The notes beneath the pieces were generated by a model that did not search any database, had not been told where the DNA came from, and saw nothing but the letters and a program-made list of their open reading frames with translations. The translations under genes were made by a program, and so were the position numbers. From Chloroflexi bacterium GWB2_49_20 (GTDB taxonomy: Bacteria > Chloroflexota > Anaerolineae > Anaerolineales > Villigracilaceae): a DNA stretch of 64,000 bases. Where the stretch lies: assembly GCA_001796335.1 (NCBI GenBank), contig MGMF01000014.1, positions 257,982 to 321,981 on the forward strand, given 5' to 3'. Below, in pieces: positions 44,112 through 52,635 of this stretch (positions are counted from its first letter, which is position 1; each line of letters starts with the position of its first letter).

Positions 44112-46001
44112 ATGCCTGTAATAAAAATAGGTGAGCGATTGATCGGTGATGGTCACCCGGCTTACATTATCGCCGAGATTGGCGTAAACCATAATGGTAT
44201 TCCACAACTGGCATTTGAGTTGATTGACGTGGCTGTGGATTGCGGTGCAGATGCGGTCAAGTTTCAAAAGCGTGACCTGGAAAGTCTGTATCCGCAGAAA
44301 TATCTGGACAATGCCAATGCCGGAGAGAAAACCCTGCGGTACCTGCTGCCCATTTTGCAGCAGGTGGAATTACCCGAAAGTACCTATCATGAGATTGTCG
44401 AATACTGCCAGAAGAAAGGGATCACCTTCCTGTGCACACCCTTTGATGCCAAGAGTGCAGACTTCCTGGATGAGCTGGGTGTACCGGCCTTTAAGGTGGC
44501 CTCGGCTGATCTTACCAACCTGCCCCTTTTGGATCACCTGGTCTCCAAGAAAAAACCGCTCATCCTTTCCACGGGCATGTCACGCCCCGATGAAGTCGAG
44601 TTCACAGCCAAATACTTGAAAGCGCGGCAGGTACCCTTTGCCTTGCTGCACTGCAACAGCACCTATCCGGCTGCCTTTGAGGATATCAACCTGCTGTATA
44701 TGCAGCAGTTGAGCAAGTTTGATGTACCTGTTGGCTATTCCGGACATGAACGCGGCATTGCCATCTCAACCGTGGCATCCGTGCTGGGAGCCAACATCAT
44801 CGAGCGGCACCTGACTCTCGACCGTGCCATGGATGGCCCAGACCATGCCGCCAGCCTGGAGCCGCAGGGTTTTAAGAAAATGGTGCGGGATATCCGCCAG
44901 GTGGCCCAGGCGTTGGGAACCGGGCAGGAAAAATTCTTTTCTCGCGGCGAGATCCTCAACCGGGAAGTGTTGGCCAAGAGCCTGGTGGCTGCCCGCCAAA
45001 TCCAGCCTGGAGAAGTGCTCACCTCGGAGATGATCACGGTCAAAGGCCCTGGGCTGGGGTTGTCCCCGCAGCTCTACCCCCAACTATTGGGCCGGCAGGC
45101 TGAACGCCTGATCGAAGCCGATGAACCTTTCCTGGATCGCGATATTGGCATCCAACCCGTTTTGGATATGGAACATACCCTGCCTTTGCAGTGGGGCTTC
45201 ACTGTCCGGTTTCGAGATTATGAAGATTTGCTGCATTTCAACCCGCATCTGCTGGAATTTCACTTTACCGACCAGGATCTGGACGACCACTATCCGGGCC
45301 GGGATTTTGACTTTCAACTGGTGGTACATGCCCCCGAATTTTGGGACCGCACCCTGGTGGATATGTGTGCATTAGATGAACGCCAGCGAACAGATACCGT
45401 GAAACTTCTGCAAAAATCCATTAACCTGGCGCGCGAGATGGCTCCCCATTTCAAGGGCACACCCAAAGTGGTGATCCACCCGGGCGCCATGAGCCTGGAT
45501 CACCCTATCCGTGAAAAACAACCTTTATATGCCAATCTGCTTCGTTCGGTAAAAGAGTTGGATTATGACGGTGTGGAATTGCTTCTGGAAAATCTGCCGC
45601 CACATCCCTGGTATTTTGGCGGTCAATGGCTGACCAATGCCTTCATGGACGCACATGAGATCCGTGATTTCATCACACCTCTGGGATTGAAGATGTGCTT
45701 TGATACTTCCCACTCCAAGCTGTATTGCAACTGGGCGCATGTTGATTTTTATGAGCAGGTGGAAACCCTGCTGCCTTTCATCGGGCATCTGCATCTGTCA
45801 GACGGATCCGGGCTGGATGGAGAAGGCTTGCAAGTGGGAGAGGGCAACATCGATTGGGTGCATTTCTTCAGGGTGGCGCGCAGCTATAAAGGCACCATGA
45901 TCCCGGAGATCTGGCGCGGGCACCAGCACGGTGGTCAGGGCTTTATTCTGGCCATCCAGCGCCTGAGCGAAGCCTATGCCCGTGCCCAGGAGCAGAAATA
46001 A
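44112..46001 (+). CDS. Fusion: nonulosonic acid synthase (NeuB/SpsE) plus xylose-isomerase-like TIM barrel
   Basis: 629 residues from ATG 44112 with GGAGG upstream. Residues about 1-275 are a NeuB-type synthase: YIIAEIGVNHNGIPQLAFELIDVAVDCGADAVKFQKR, LCTPFDAKSADFLDEL, FKVASADLTNLP, ILSTGMSRPDE, LLHCNSTYPA, VGYSGHERGIAISTVASVLGANIIERHLT. About 280-350 is the SAF domain (KSLVAARQIQPGEVLTSEMITVKGPG). Residues about 365-629 form a second barrel of the AP-endonuclease-2 / xylose-isomerase type with likely metal ligands: VVIHPGA, LLLENLPP, CFDTSHSK, HLHLSDGSG, EIWRGHQ. The second domain may be an isomerase or epimerase preparing the synthase substrate. That is inference. Confidence 0.88.
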   Translation: MPVIKIGERLIGDGHPAYIIAEIGVNHNGIPQLAFELIDVAVDCGADAVKFQKRDLESLYPQKYLDNANAGEKTLRYLLPILQQVELPESTYHEIVEYCQKKGITFLCTPFDAKSADFLDELGVPAFKVASADLTNLPLLDHLVSKKKPLILSTGMSRPDEVEFTAKYLKARQVPFALLHCNSTYPAAFEDINLLYMQQLSKFDVPVGYSGHERGIAISTVASVLGANIIERHLTLDRAMDGPDHAASLEPQGFKKMVRDIRQVAQALGTGQEKFFSRGEILNREVLAKSLVAARQIQPGEVLTSEMITVKGPGLGLSPQLYPQLLGRQAERLIEADEPFLDRDIGIQPVLDMEHTLPLQWGFTVRFRDYEDLLHFNPHLLEFHFTDQDLDDHYPGRDFDFQLVVHAPEFWDRTLVDMCALDERQRTDTVKLLQKSINLAREMAPHFKGTPKVVIHPGAMSLDHPIREKQPLYANLLRSVKELDYDGVELLLENLPPHPWYFGGQWLTNAFMDAHEIRDFITPLGLKMCFDTSHSKLYCNWAHVDFYEQVETLLPFIGHLHLSDGSGLDGEGLQVGEGNIDWVHFFRVARSYKGTMIPEIWRGHQHGGQGFILAIQRLSEAYARAQEQK

Positions 46002-46002
46002 A

Positions 46003-47607
46003 TTGCAGCCTTTTCTGAAGCGACTGAATATCCGCCTGGCTGGTCTGCAAACCGATTGGCGCACCATCCAATTGGCGCGCCAGGTTTCCCGACATTCCCC
46101 GCTCGATGAAGGCAAAAAACCGGTCATCTTTTTCAATGCATCCACGCGTCTGAATACGCTCAGCCAGAATGCCGGTTTTGCCATGCTGGCTGCGTGGGCT
46201 GTCCAGCTTGCGGGCTCGCCGGTCATCCACTTTGTTTGCCAGGCTGGCATGAGCCGGTGTGTGCTGGGCACGGATCAGGATGATTTTGGCGTGACACCCC
46301 CCTGCCAGGCCTGCATGAGACAATCCCGTTTGAACACCCATGCTGCCCAGGTGCGCCCCTTCGTTTATCGGGAGGATACAAACCTGCAAACCTGCCTGGT
46401 GGATTTAACGCTGGATGCGCTGGCTGGCTTTGAATATCCGCTCGCGGATCGCAGCCTGCCCCTGGGGGCACTGGTACTGCCCTCCATACGCTGGCGTTTA
46501 CGTCGCAGCAGCCTGCCGGATGACGAAGACACACGCTTCCTGTTCCGGCAATACATCCTTTCGGCCTGGAATGTCGCCCGGGAATTTGAAGCCCTGCTGG
46601 AAGACACCCAGCCGCAGGCAGTGCTGGTCTTCAATGGTCAATTCTTTCCGGAGGCGGTGGTACGCTGGCTGTGCCAGCAGCGCGGCATCTTCTCGGTCAC
46701 ACATGAAGTTGCCATGCAGCCTTTAAGCGGCTTTTTTACTCCCGGTGAAGCCACAGCCTACCCGATCTCCATGCCCGAAAATTTCGCATTAACAGATGCA
46801 CAAAACACCCGCCTGGATGCCTATCTTGAGAAACGCCTGCAGGGGAACTTTAGCATGGCCGGCATTCACTTCTGGCCGGAGATGAAAACCCTGGCCCCGG
46901 CTTTTTTGGAGAAAGCTGCGCGCTTCAAACAAATCGTACCGATTTTTACAAACGTGATCTTTGATACCAGCCAGCCGCAGTCCAATGTGGTTTTTGAGGA
47001 TATGTTTGCCTGGCTGGACCTGGTGCTGGAATTGGTCCAGCGCCACCCGGAAACGCTCTTTGTACTGCGCGCCCACCCGGACGAAAAACGGGCTGGAAAG
47101 CAAAGCCTGCAAAGTGTGTCTGCCTGGGCGGTTGAACATGGCGTGAACGGGTTGGAAAACGTGGTTTTTGTGGATTCGCTCGAATATATCAGCTCTTATG
47201 AGTTGATCGAGCACTCCAAATTTATTATGACCTACAATTCAACCATTGGTCTGGAGGCCGCCATTCTGGGAAAAGCGGTTCTTTGCGCGGGCAGGTCGCG
47301 CTTTACATCCTACCCGATCGTTTTCTTTCCAGATACACCAGCCGGGTACCGCAATCAGGCTGAGGATTTTCTGGCTGCAGACAGGGTGCAAGTTCCACCC
47401 AAGTTCAGCGAAAACGCCCGGCGCTTTCTGTATTACCAGCTCTACCGGTCTTCCTTGCCGTTCAATGAATTTCTTGAGCCTTCCCTGGTTCCCGGCGTGA
47501 TCCAGTTGAAAAAATCCAACTGGAAGGCGATTGCCAACTCTCCGGTTATGAAAACCCTTGTGCAGGGACTTGTGGAGCAAACTCCATTTCTGTTTACCCA
47601 GGATTGA
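46003..47607 (+). CDS. Capsule-synthesis-like GT-B protein
   Basis: 534 residues from TTG 46003, which follows the NeuB-TIM stop by one base and has AGGAG in front; ATG 45976 (543 residues) overlaps the preceding gene and is the alternative. LFVLRAHPDEKRAGKQSL, SSYELIEHSKFIMTYNSTIGLEAAILGKAVLCAGRSRFTSYPIVF match the C-terminal pattern of capsule polysaccharide synthesis proteins and of the product of the gene at 28253. Cysteines in the N-terminal part (FVCQAGMSRCVLG, TPPCQACMR) might bind metal. Probably a glycosyltransferase; substrate unknown. Confidence 0.62.
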   Translation: MQPFLKRLNIRLAGLQTDWRTIQLARQVSRHSPLDEGKKPVIFFNASTRLNTLSQNAGFAMLAAWAVQLAGSPVIHFVCQAGMSRCVLGTDQDDFGVTPPCQACMRQSRLNTHAAQVRPFVYREDTNLQTCLVDLTLDALAGFEYPLADRSLPLGALVLPSIRWRLRRSSLPDDEDTRFLFRQYILSAWNVAREFEALLEDTQPQAVLVFNGQFFPEAVVRWLCQQRGIFSVTHEVAMQPLSGFFTPGEATAYPISMPENFALTDAQNTRLDAYLEKRLQGNFSMAGIHFWPEMKTLAPAFLEKAARFKQIVPIFTNVIFDTSQPQSNVVFEDMFAWLDLVLELVQRHPETLFVLRAHPDEKRAGKQSLQSVSAWAVEHGVNGLENVVFVDSLEYISSYELIEHSKFIMTYNSTIGLEAAILGKAVLCAGRSRFTSYPIVFFPDTPAGYRNQAEDFLAADRVQVPPKFSENARRFLYYQLYRSSLPFNEFLEPSLVPGVIQLKKSNWKAIANSPVMKTLVQGLVEQTPFLFTQD

Positions 47608-47624
47608 TCCCGGAAGACACAACT

Positions 47625-48578
47625 ATGCAATGTTCCATTGTGATCCGCGCTTATAACGAAGAAAAGCACATTCCCCGCCTGCTGGAAGGCATCCGCCAGC
47701 AATCCCTGCGGGAGGTGCAGATCATCCTGGTGGATTCGGGTTCGAGTGATGCCACGCTGGAGATCGCCCGGAATTATGGCGCCCAACTGGTAACCATCAC
47801 CCCGCAGGAGTTTACCTTTGGGCGCGCCCTGAATCGGGGCATTGCTGCTGCCGTGGCTGATTACGTGGTCATCGTCAGCGCACACTGCTACCCGGTTTAC
47901 CCGGATTGGCTGGAGCAATTGCTCAAGCCTTTGCAGGATGAGCACGTCGCACTCAGCTATGGCAAACAACGCGGTGGTGAGACCAACCAGTATTCCGAGC
48001 ACCAATTCTTTCGAAAGTATTTCCCTGATATTTCCCAGCCCCGCCAGGGACAACCTTACTCGCATAATGCCAATGCAGCCATCCGCCGCTCGCTCTGGCA
48101 GCAGCAGCCTTATAATGAAAATCTCACAGGGCTGGAGGACCTCTCCTGGAGCAGCTGGGTCATGAACCAGGGCTATGCCATTGCCTATACGGCTGAAGCC
48201 GAGGTAATCCATGTGCATGCTGAGAAACCGGGACAGGTGTACCGGCGTTACCAGCGTGAAGCCATTGCCATGAAACAGATCCTGCCTGAAAGCCGCTTCA
48301 GCCTGTGGAACTTCCTGCGATTGTGGTCCGGGTCCACGCTTTCAGACTTGCTGCAGGCTCGGCGGGAAGGAGTCCTGGCTGCCCAATTATGGAGCATCTT
48401 ATGGTTTCGGCTGATGCAATATTGGGGTACTTACCGGGGCTATGCCTACTCCGGCAAGGTGGATGCCAGGCTGCACCAGACGTTTTATTATCCACCTGGT
48501 ATCCTGGCGGATAAGATCCCAGCCCCGCGCTTGGTAAAACCGATTGACTATAATCATACGGATGATAACATTTCATGA
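47625..48578 (+). CDS. Family 2 glycosyltransferase
   Basis: 317 residues from ATG 47625 (GGAAG upstream); TTG 47604 in the preceding stop region is an alternative. SIVIRAYNEEKHIPRLLEGIRQQSLREVQIILVDSGSSDATLEIA is the GT-A nucleotide site. VVIVSAHCYPVYPDWLEQLL stands where the metal motif should be but shows S-A-H instead of D-x-D. NANAAIRRSLW and GLEDLSWSSWVMNQGY (an ED-W acceptor-side motif) follow. The missing D-x-D is typical of one subset of GT2 proteins and may mean a metal-independent mode. Confidence 0.85.
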   Translation: MQCSIVIRAYNEEKHIPRLLEGIRQQSLREVQIILVDSGSSDATLEIARNYGAQLVTITPQEFTFGRALNRGIAAAVADYVVIVSAHCYPVYPDWLEQLLKPLQDEHVALSYGKQRGGETNQYSEHQFFRKYFPDISQPRQGQPYSHNANAAIRRSLWQQQPYNENLTGLEDLSWSSWVMNQGYAIAYTAEAEVIHVHAEKPGQVYRRYQREAIAMKQILPESRFSLWNFLRLWSGSTLSDLLQARREGVLAAQLWSILWFRLMQYWGTYRGYAYSGKVDARLHQTFYYPPGILADKIPAPRLVKPIDYNHTDDNIS

Positions 48579-48580
48579 AA

Positions 48581-48614
48581 GTTGGAGTGTCCCCCGAATT
48601 ATTGAAAAAATACT
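48581..48614. repeat. Degraded copy of the covarying hairpin repeat
   Basis: GTTGGAGTGT is followed directly by CCCCCGAATTATTGAAAAAATACT. The second part equals the right flank of the copy at 56820 (CCCCGGAATTATTGAAAAGATACT). The long stem has collapsed to a few bases. It lies at the 5' end of the next gene, just before its probable start. Confidence 0.5.
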
Positions 48615-48618
48615 ACGA

Positions 48619-49314
48619 ATGGATGAAAAGATGACACCCAAGAAAATTGTTGCCCTGGTCCCCATGCGCCACCATTCACAACGCGTCCCCGGAAAGAATT
48701 ACCGCCCTCTGGCTGGCAAACCCCTCTTTCACCACATCATTGCCACCCTGCTGGAAGTTCCCCAGATCAGCCAGGTGGTGGTGGATACGGATTCCGAGCC
48801 GGTCATGGCAGGTTTAAGACAGCACTTTCCCGGGGTGATGATCCTCAAGCGCCCCCAGTCCCTGCAGGCGGATACGGTCCCCATGAACGACATTTTGATA
48901 CACGATACCTCCTGCGTGGAAGCCGATTTTTACCTGCAGACACACAGCACCAATCCATTGCTGACTGCCCGCACGTTTGGGCGGGCCATTGACGCCTTTT
49001 TGAAAGCCTATCCGGCTTACGATTCGCTTTTCTCGGTGACACGCCTGCAAACCCGCCTGTGGGACGCGCAGGGCAGAGCCATCAATCACGATCCTGCCAC
49101 CCTGCTCCAAACCCAGGACCTGCCGCACGTATTTGAAGAGAACTCCTGCATTTACATGTTTACGCGCCAGAATTTGATCGAGCGGCACAACCGGCTTGGG
49201 CAGCAACCTTTGATGTTTGAGATGGATGCGGACGAAGCCTGGGATATCGATGATGAATTGGATTTTTCCATTACTCAATTTTTGATGGATCATAAAAAGA
49301 AGGCCGGTAAATAA
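48619..49314 (+). CDS. CMP-sugar synthetase-like cytidylyltransferase
   Basis: 231 residues from ATG 48619 (or 227 from ATG 48631); the frame open from 48544 would translate the degraded repeat and is unlikely. KKIVALVPMRHHSQRVPGKNYRPLAGKPLFHHIIATLLEV is the CTP site, where 'MRHHSQRVPGKN' is a variant of the family's 'ARxGSKxxPxKN'. QVVVDTDSEPVM, LQTHSTNPLLTARTFGRAIDAF and WDIDDELDFSITQFLM (the closing Asp motif) agree. It is the third activating enzyme of this kind in the locus. The sugar is unknown. Confidence 0.82.
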   Translation: MDEKMTPKKIVALVPMRHHSQRVPGKNYRPLAGKPLFHHIIATLLEVPQISQVVVDTDSEPVMAGLRQHFPGVMILKRPQSLQADTVPMNDILIHDTSCVEADFYLQTHSTNPLLTARTFGRAIDAFLKAYPAYDSLFSVTRLQTRLWDAQGRAINHDPATLLQTQDLPHVFEENSCIYMFTRQNLIERHNRLGQQPLMFEMDADEAWDIDDELDFSITQFLMDHKKKAGK

Positions 49315-49369
49315 GGTAATATCAAATTGTATAATAAGGACAATATTCGCAATTAACGATCAGGTCTGT

Positions 49370-50896
49370 ATGAAAAACTTTCTCAAAAATGCTTTCCAAA
49401 AACCCTGGTACCCTCTCTTGCTCAGCGCTTACCCTGTCCTGGCGCTCTTTGGCAATAATGTCAATGAAGCCCGACCAGACGTCATTGTCAGACCCCTGCT
49501 TGTTTTCCTGGCAGGTGCGCTGGTGCTCATTCTTCTTTTCCGCTTGTTATTACGTGATTGGCATCGAGCCGCCTTTGCCTCCTGCATGTGGATAATACTG
49601 TTTGCCACTTATGGGCATCTGATCAATTATCTGATCGACAAAGAGATCGATATCCCTTCCCATTACATACTTTCACTCTGGCTTGTTCTGGCTGAGTTTT
49701 TCCTTTGGTTGGCAAGCCGCCTCCGCATAAAATTTTTCCAGGCCACTGTCTCTTTGAACCTGATCGCAGCATTCCTCTTGGTTTATCCTCTTTACCAGAT
49801 CACCTCCTATTCTGTGGGAAATAACCTGTCCGCCTGGCAGGTGCATGCTGCTTCTGTTGCACAGCAACCAGATCCTGCAACCTTGGATCGTCTGCCCGAT
49901 ATTTACTACATCATCCTCGATTCTTATGGGCGCGCCGATCTTTTGCAGCAGGCTTATCAATACGATAACACTGCCTTCGTTTCTAAGCTGGAGGAAATGG
50001 GTTTTTATGTTGCCAATTGTAGCCAGAGCAACTATATGCGGACAGATATAGCCCTGACGTCCACTCTCAACATGGATTATTTGCAAAACCTCAGCGATAA
50101 ATTCAAACCAGACACCTATAATCGCACCCGACTTTTTGAGTTGCTGAAGCATAGCAGTTTACGCAAAACATTGGAAGGTGTTGGTTATGAGACCATTGCC
50201 TATGCAACAGGTTTCTTTTGGTCTGAGCTGGACGACGCTGATGTTTTCCTGGCGCCCTCCCCCATTTGGACCGACCTGACCGAATTTGAAAAATTACTGC
50301 TCAATTCCACCCTGGCCAGGCTCCTGGATGAAGCCGGAAAGATCAACACCTACCAGATCTCCAGCAATCATTATCGCGAACGTACCAGCTTTGTTCTTGA
50401 CAGTATCCCAAAACTGGTGAAATTACCCGGTCCCAAGTTTGTTTTCATGCACATCATATCTCCGCATCCACCTTTTGTTTTTGGTCCGGATGGTCAACCC
50501 ACCGACGCTGAAACCTTTCTCAATGCAGATAAAAAACTTCCTGCCAAAATGTATGCCATTGGATATACCAACCAGGTGACTTACCTGAATACCCGGATGG
50601 AGCAAGTCCTGGATATGTTGATCCATGCATCAGACACCCCTCCGGTCATCATTTTGCAGGGTGATCACGGTCCCTGGATGCAGCCGGAAAATAAACGTCT
50701 CTGGATCTTGAACGCCTATTACCTGCCCGGGCATAATAACGAGCTGTACCCTACCATTTCACCGGTAAACTCCTTCCGGATTGTGCTGAACGATTACTTG
50801 GGCACAAACTATGCATTGCTCGAAGACAAAAGCTATTTTTCACCCATTCCATATATTTATGATTTCAAACCAAATTCAAACCCTTGTATCCCATAA
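49370..50896 (+). CDS. Membrane-anchored sulfatase-superfamily protein (phosphoglycerol/phosphoethanolamine transferase-like)
   Basis: 508 residues. Four hydrophobic segments (about 10-140) are followed by a large extracytoplasmic alkaline-phosphatase-fold domain. Metal and catalytic residues: DIYYIILDSYGR (first Asp), SNYMRTDIALTSTLNMDYL (nucleophile Thr/Ser region), FMHIISPHPPFVFG (His pair) and VIILQGDHGPWM (Asp-His). Such proteins add phosphoglycerol or phosphoethanolamine, or remove sulfate, at the outer face. In this locus it may decorate the exported polymer. A TATAAT at 49330-49335 could give it a separate promoter. Confidence 0.8.
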   Translation: MKNFLKNAFQKPWYPLLLSAYPVLALFGNNVNEARPDVIVRPLLVFLAGALVLILLFRLLLRDWHRAAFASCMWIILFATYGHLINYLIDKEIDIPSHYILSLWLVLAEFFLWLASRLRIKFFQATVSLNLIAAFLLVYPLYQITSYSVGNNLSAWQVHAASVAQQPDPATLDRLPDIYYIILDSYGRADLLQQAYQYDNTAFVSKLEEMGFYVANCSQSNYMRTDIALTSTLNMDYLQNLSDKFKPDTYNRTRLFELLKHSSLRKTLEGVGYETIAYATGFFWSELDDADVFLAPSPIWTDLTEFEKLLLNSTLARLLDEAGKINTYQISSNHYRERTSFVLDSIPKLVKLPGPKFVFMHIISPHPPFVFGPDGQPTDAETFLNADKKLPAKMYAIGYTNQVTYLNTRMEQVLDMLIHASDTPPVIILQGDHGPWMQPENKRLWILNAYYLPGHNNELYPTISPVNSFRIVLNDYLGTNYALLEDKSYFSPIPYIYDFKPNSNPCIP

Positions 50897-50911
50897 TAAG
50901 CGAATGAAATT

Positions 50912-51868
50912 ATGAAAACCATACTTGTATCTGCCCCATATTTGCTGCCGACCTTTGAGCGTTTCAGACCAATTTTTGAACAGTATAGCCTGGACGTGAT
51001 CACTCCCGAGGTTAACGAGCGCCTGGAAGAGCATGAATTGCTGGCGTATGCCGGCAGCTTCGATGGAGCCATTTGCGGGGATGATCGTTATACTGCCCGC
51101 GTTTTGGAAGCCTGCGCGCCGCGCCTGAAGGTCATCTCCAAGTGGGGCACCGGGATAGACTCGATTGATGCCTCCGCCTGCGAGCGCCTGGGTATCAAGC
51201 TGACGCGCACCCTGAATGCCTTCAGCCTGCCGGTGGCCGATTCGGTGCTGGGATACATGCTGGCTTTCGCCCGCCGCCTGCCCTGGATGAGTGCCGAAGT
51301 GAAATCCGGCCGCTGGCAGAAGCTTCCCGGTCGCTCCCTGAGTGAATGCAGCCTGGGGGTGATCGGTCTTGGGAATGTTGGCAAGGCAGTCGTCCGCCGG
51401 GCGTGTGGATTTGGGTTGCGCATTTTAGGGAATGATATTGTTGAGATCGATCCCGTCTTCCTGGCTGAGAATGGTGTGACCATGACCTCTTTGGAAACCT
51501 TGCTGGCAGGATCAGATTTCATCAGCGTTAACTGTGATCTGAATCCGACCAGCCTGCATCTGATCAATCCTTCCAGCCTGGGCCATGTCCGCCCGGGTGC
51601 AGTCCTGATCAACACTGCACGTGGGCCCATCGTGGATGAACCCGCCCTGGTACAAGCCCTGCAGTCTGGCAGGCTGGCGGGAGCAGCCCTGGACGTCTTT
51701 GAGGTGGAACCGCTGCCCGCGGACAGTCCCCTGCGGCAGATGGACAACGTAATGCTGGCTCCCCATAACTCCAATTCCAGCCCGACTGCCTGGGAGCATG
51801 TACATTTAAATACCATCCGAAATTTGTTGGAGGGCCTGGGTATTTCATCTGCAGGATTAAAAATATGA
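50912..51868 (+). CDS. D-2-hydroxyacid dehydrogenase (phosphoglycerate dehydrogenase-like)
   Basis: 318 residues. LGVIGLGNVGKAVVRRACGFGLRILGNDIVEIDP is the NAD site. The catalytic set of the family is seen in INTARGPIVDEPALVQALQSGRLAGAALDVFEVEPLP (Arg and Glu) and VMLAPHNSNSSPTAWEH (His). The N-terminal substrate domain ends at KVISKWGTGIDSIDASACERLGIKLT. In surface-glycan loci such enzymes can supply a hydroxyacid or modified sugar. The substrate is not predictable. It overlaps the next SDR gene by 4 bases. Confidence 0.87.
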   Translation: MKTILVSAPYLLPTFERFRPIFEQYSLDVITPEVNERLEEHELLAYAGSFDGAICGDDRYTARVLEACAPRLKVISKWGTGIDSIDASACERLGIKLTRTLNAFSLPVADSVLGYMLAFARRLPWMSAEVKSGRWQKLPGRSLSECSLGVIGLGNVGKAVVRRACGFGLRILGNDIVEIDPVFLAENGVTMTSLETLLAGSDFISVNCDLNPTSLHLINPSSLGHVRPGAVLINTARGPIVDEPALVQALQSGRLAGAALDVFEVEPLPADSPLRQMDNVMLAPHNSNSSPTAWEHVHLNTIRNLLEGLGISSAGLKI

Positions 51869-52635
51869 GTATTTCATCTTCCCCAAAAACCGTATTGATC
51901 ACCGGTGCGGCGGGCGGCATTGGCCGCGCCACGGTTCACCTGTTTGCCGACTGCAAATGGCAAGTCATAGGCGTCGATCGGGCGGCCTTCGGGCCGGGTT
52001 TTCCGGAATCCGGCTTGTTCATCCAGTCCGATATCTCCGAACCGGCTTCCCTGGAGACCATCTTTCAACAGGCAAAAACATTTTCAGGACGCCTGGACGG
52101 GTTGGTGAACAATGCCGCCCTGCAAATTTCCAAGTCTCTCCTGGAAACCAGCGTGGCTGAATGGGATGCTGTCATGGCTTCCAACCTGCGCTCAGTTTTC
52201 CTGAGCGCCAAGCTGGCTTATCCGCTCTTCAAGGCTGCGGGGGGTGGAGCCATTGTCAATGTCTCTTCGGTGCACGCCGTGCAGACCTCCGCCAACATTG
52301 CCGCCTATGCTGCCAGTAAAGGTGGATTGCTGGCTTTGACGCGTGCCATGGCGATTGAATTTGCCGGTGACAACATCCGCGTCAATGCCATTCTGCCCGG
52401 GGCGGTGGATACACCCATGCTGCGCGCCGGGCTGAACCGCGAGCATGTCAAGGGGCATGACATCCATGCGCGCCTGGAAAACCTGGCAGGTAAAACCGTC
52501 AACGGGCGTGTCGGCAAGCCGGAAGAGATCGCACATGCCATCTACTTCCTGGCAGATGAGACCCAGTCATCCTTTATGACCGGCCAGGCGCTGATCGTGG
52601 ATGGCGGCGCGACAGCCAGGTTGAGCACCGAATGA
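51865..52635 (+). CDS. Short-chain dehydrogenase
   Basis: Classical SDR of 256 residues. KTVLITGAAGGIGRATVHLFADCKWQVIGVDRA is the cofactor site, DGLVNNAALQ the NNAG motif, and AAYAASKGGLLALTRAMAIEFAGDNIRVNAILPGAVDTPM the Tyr-Lys block; it ends GQALIVDGGATARLSTE. It overlaps the hydroxyacid dehydrogenase start-to-stop and the next gene by 4 bases each, so the three genes at 50912, 51865 and 52632 are translated as a unit. Confidence 0.87.
   Translation: MSISSSPKTVLITGAAGGIGRATVHLFADCKWQVIGVDRAAFGPGFPESGLFIQSDISEPASLETIFQQAKTFSGRLDGLVNNAALQISKSLLETSVAEWDAVMASNLRSVFLSAKLAYPLFKAAGGGAIVNVSSVHAVQTSANIAAYAASKGGLLALTRAMAIEFAGDNIRVNAILPGAVDTPMLRAGLNREHVKGHDIHARLENLAGKTVNGRVGKPEEIAHAIYFLADETQSSFMTGQALIVDGGATARLSTE

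Noticed and set aside
48544-48618. 5' extension of the cytidylyltransferase reading frame
   Set aside because: This part is the end of the preceding gene and a degraded hairpin repeat; the family's conserved start begins right after ATG 48619 or 48631.
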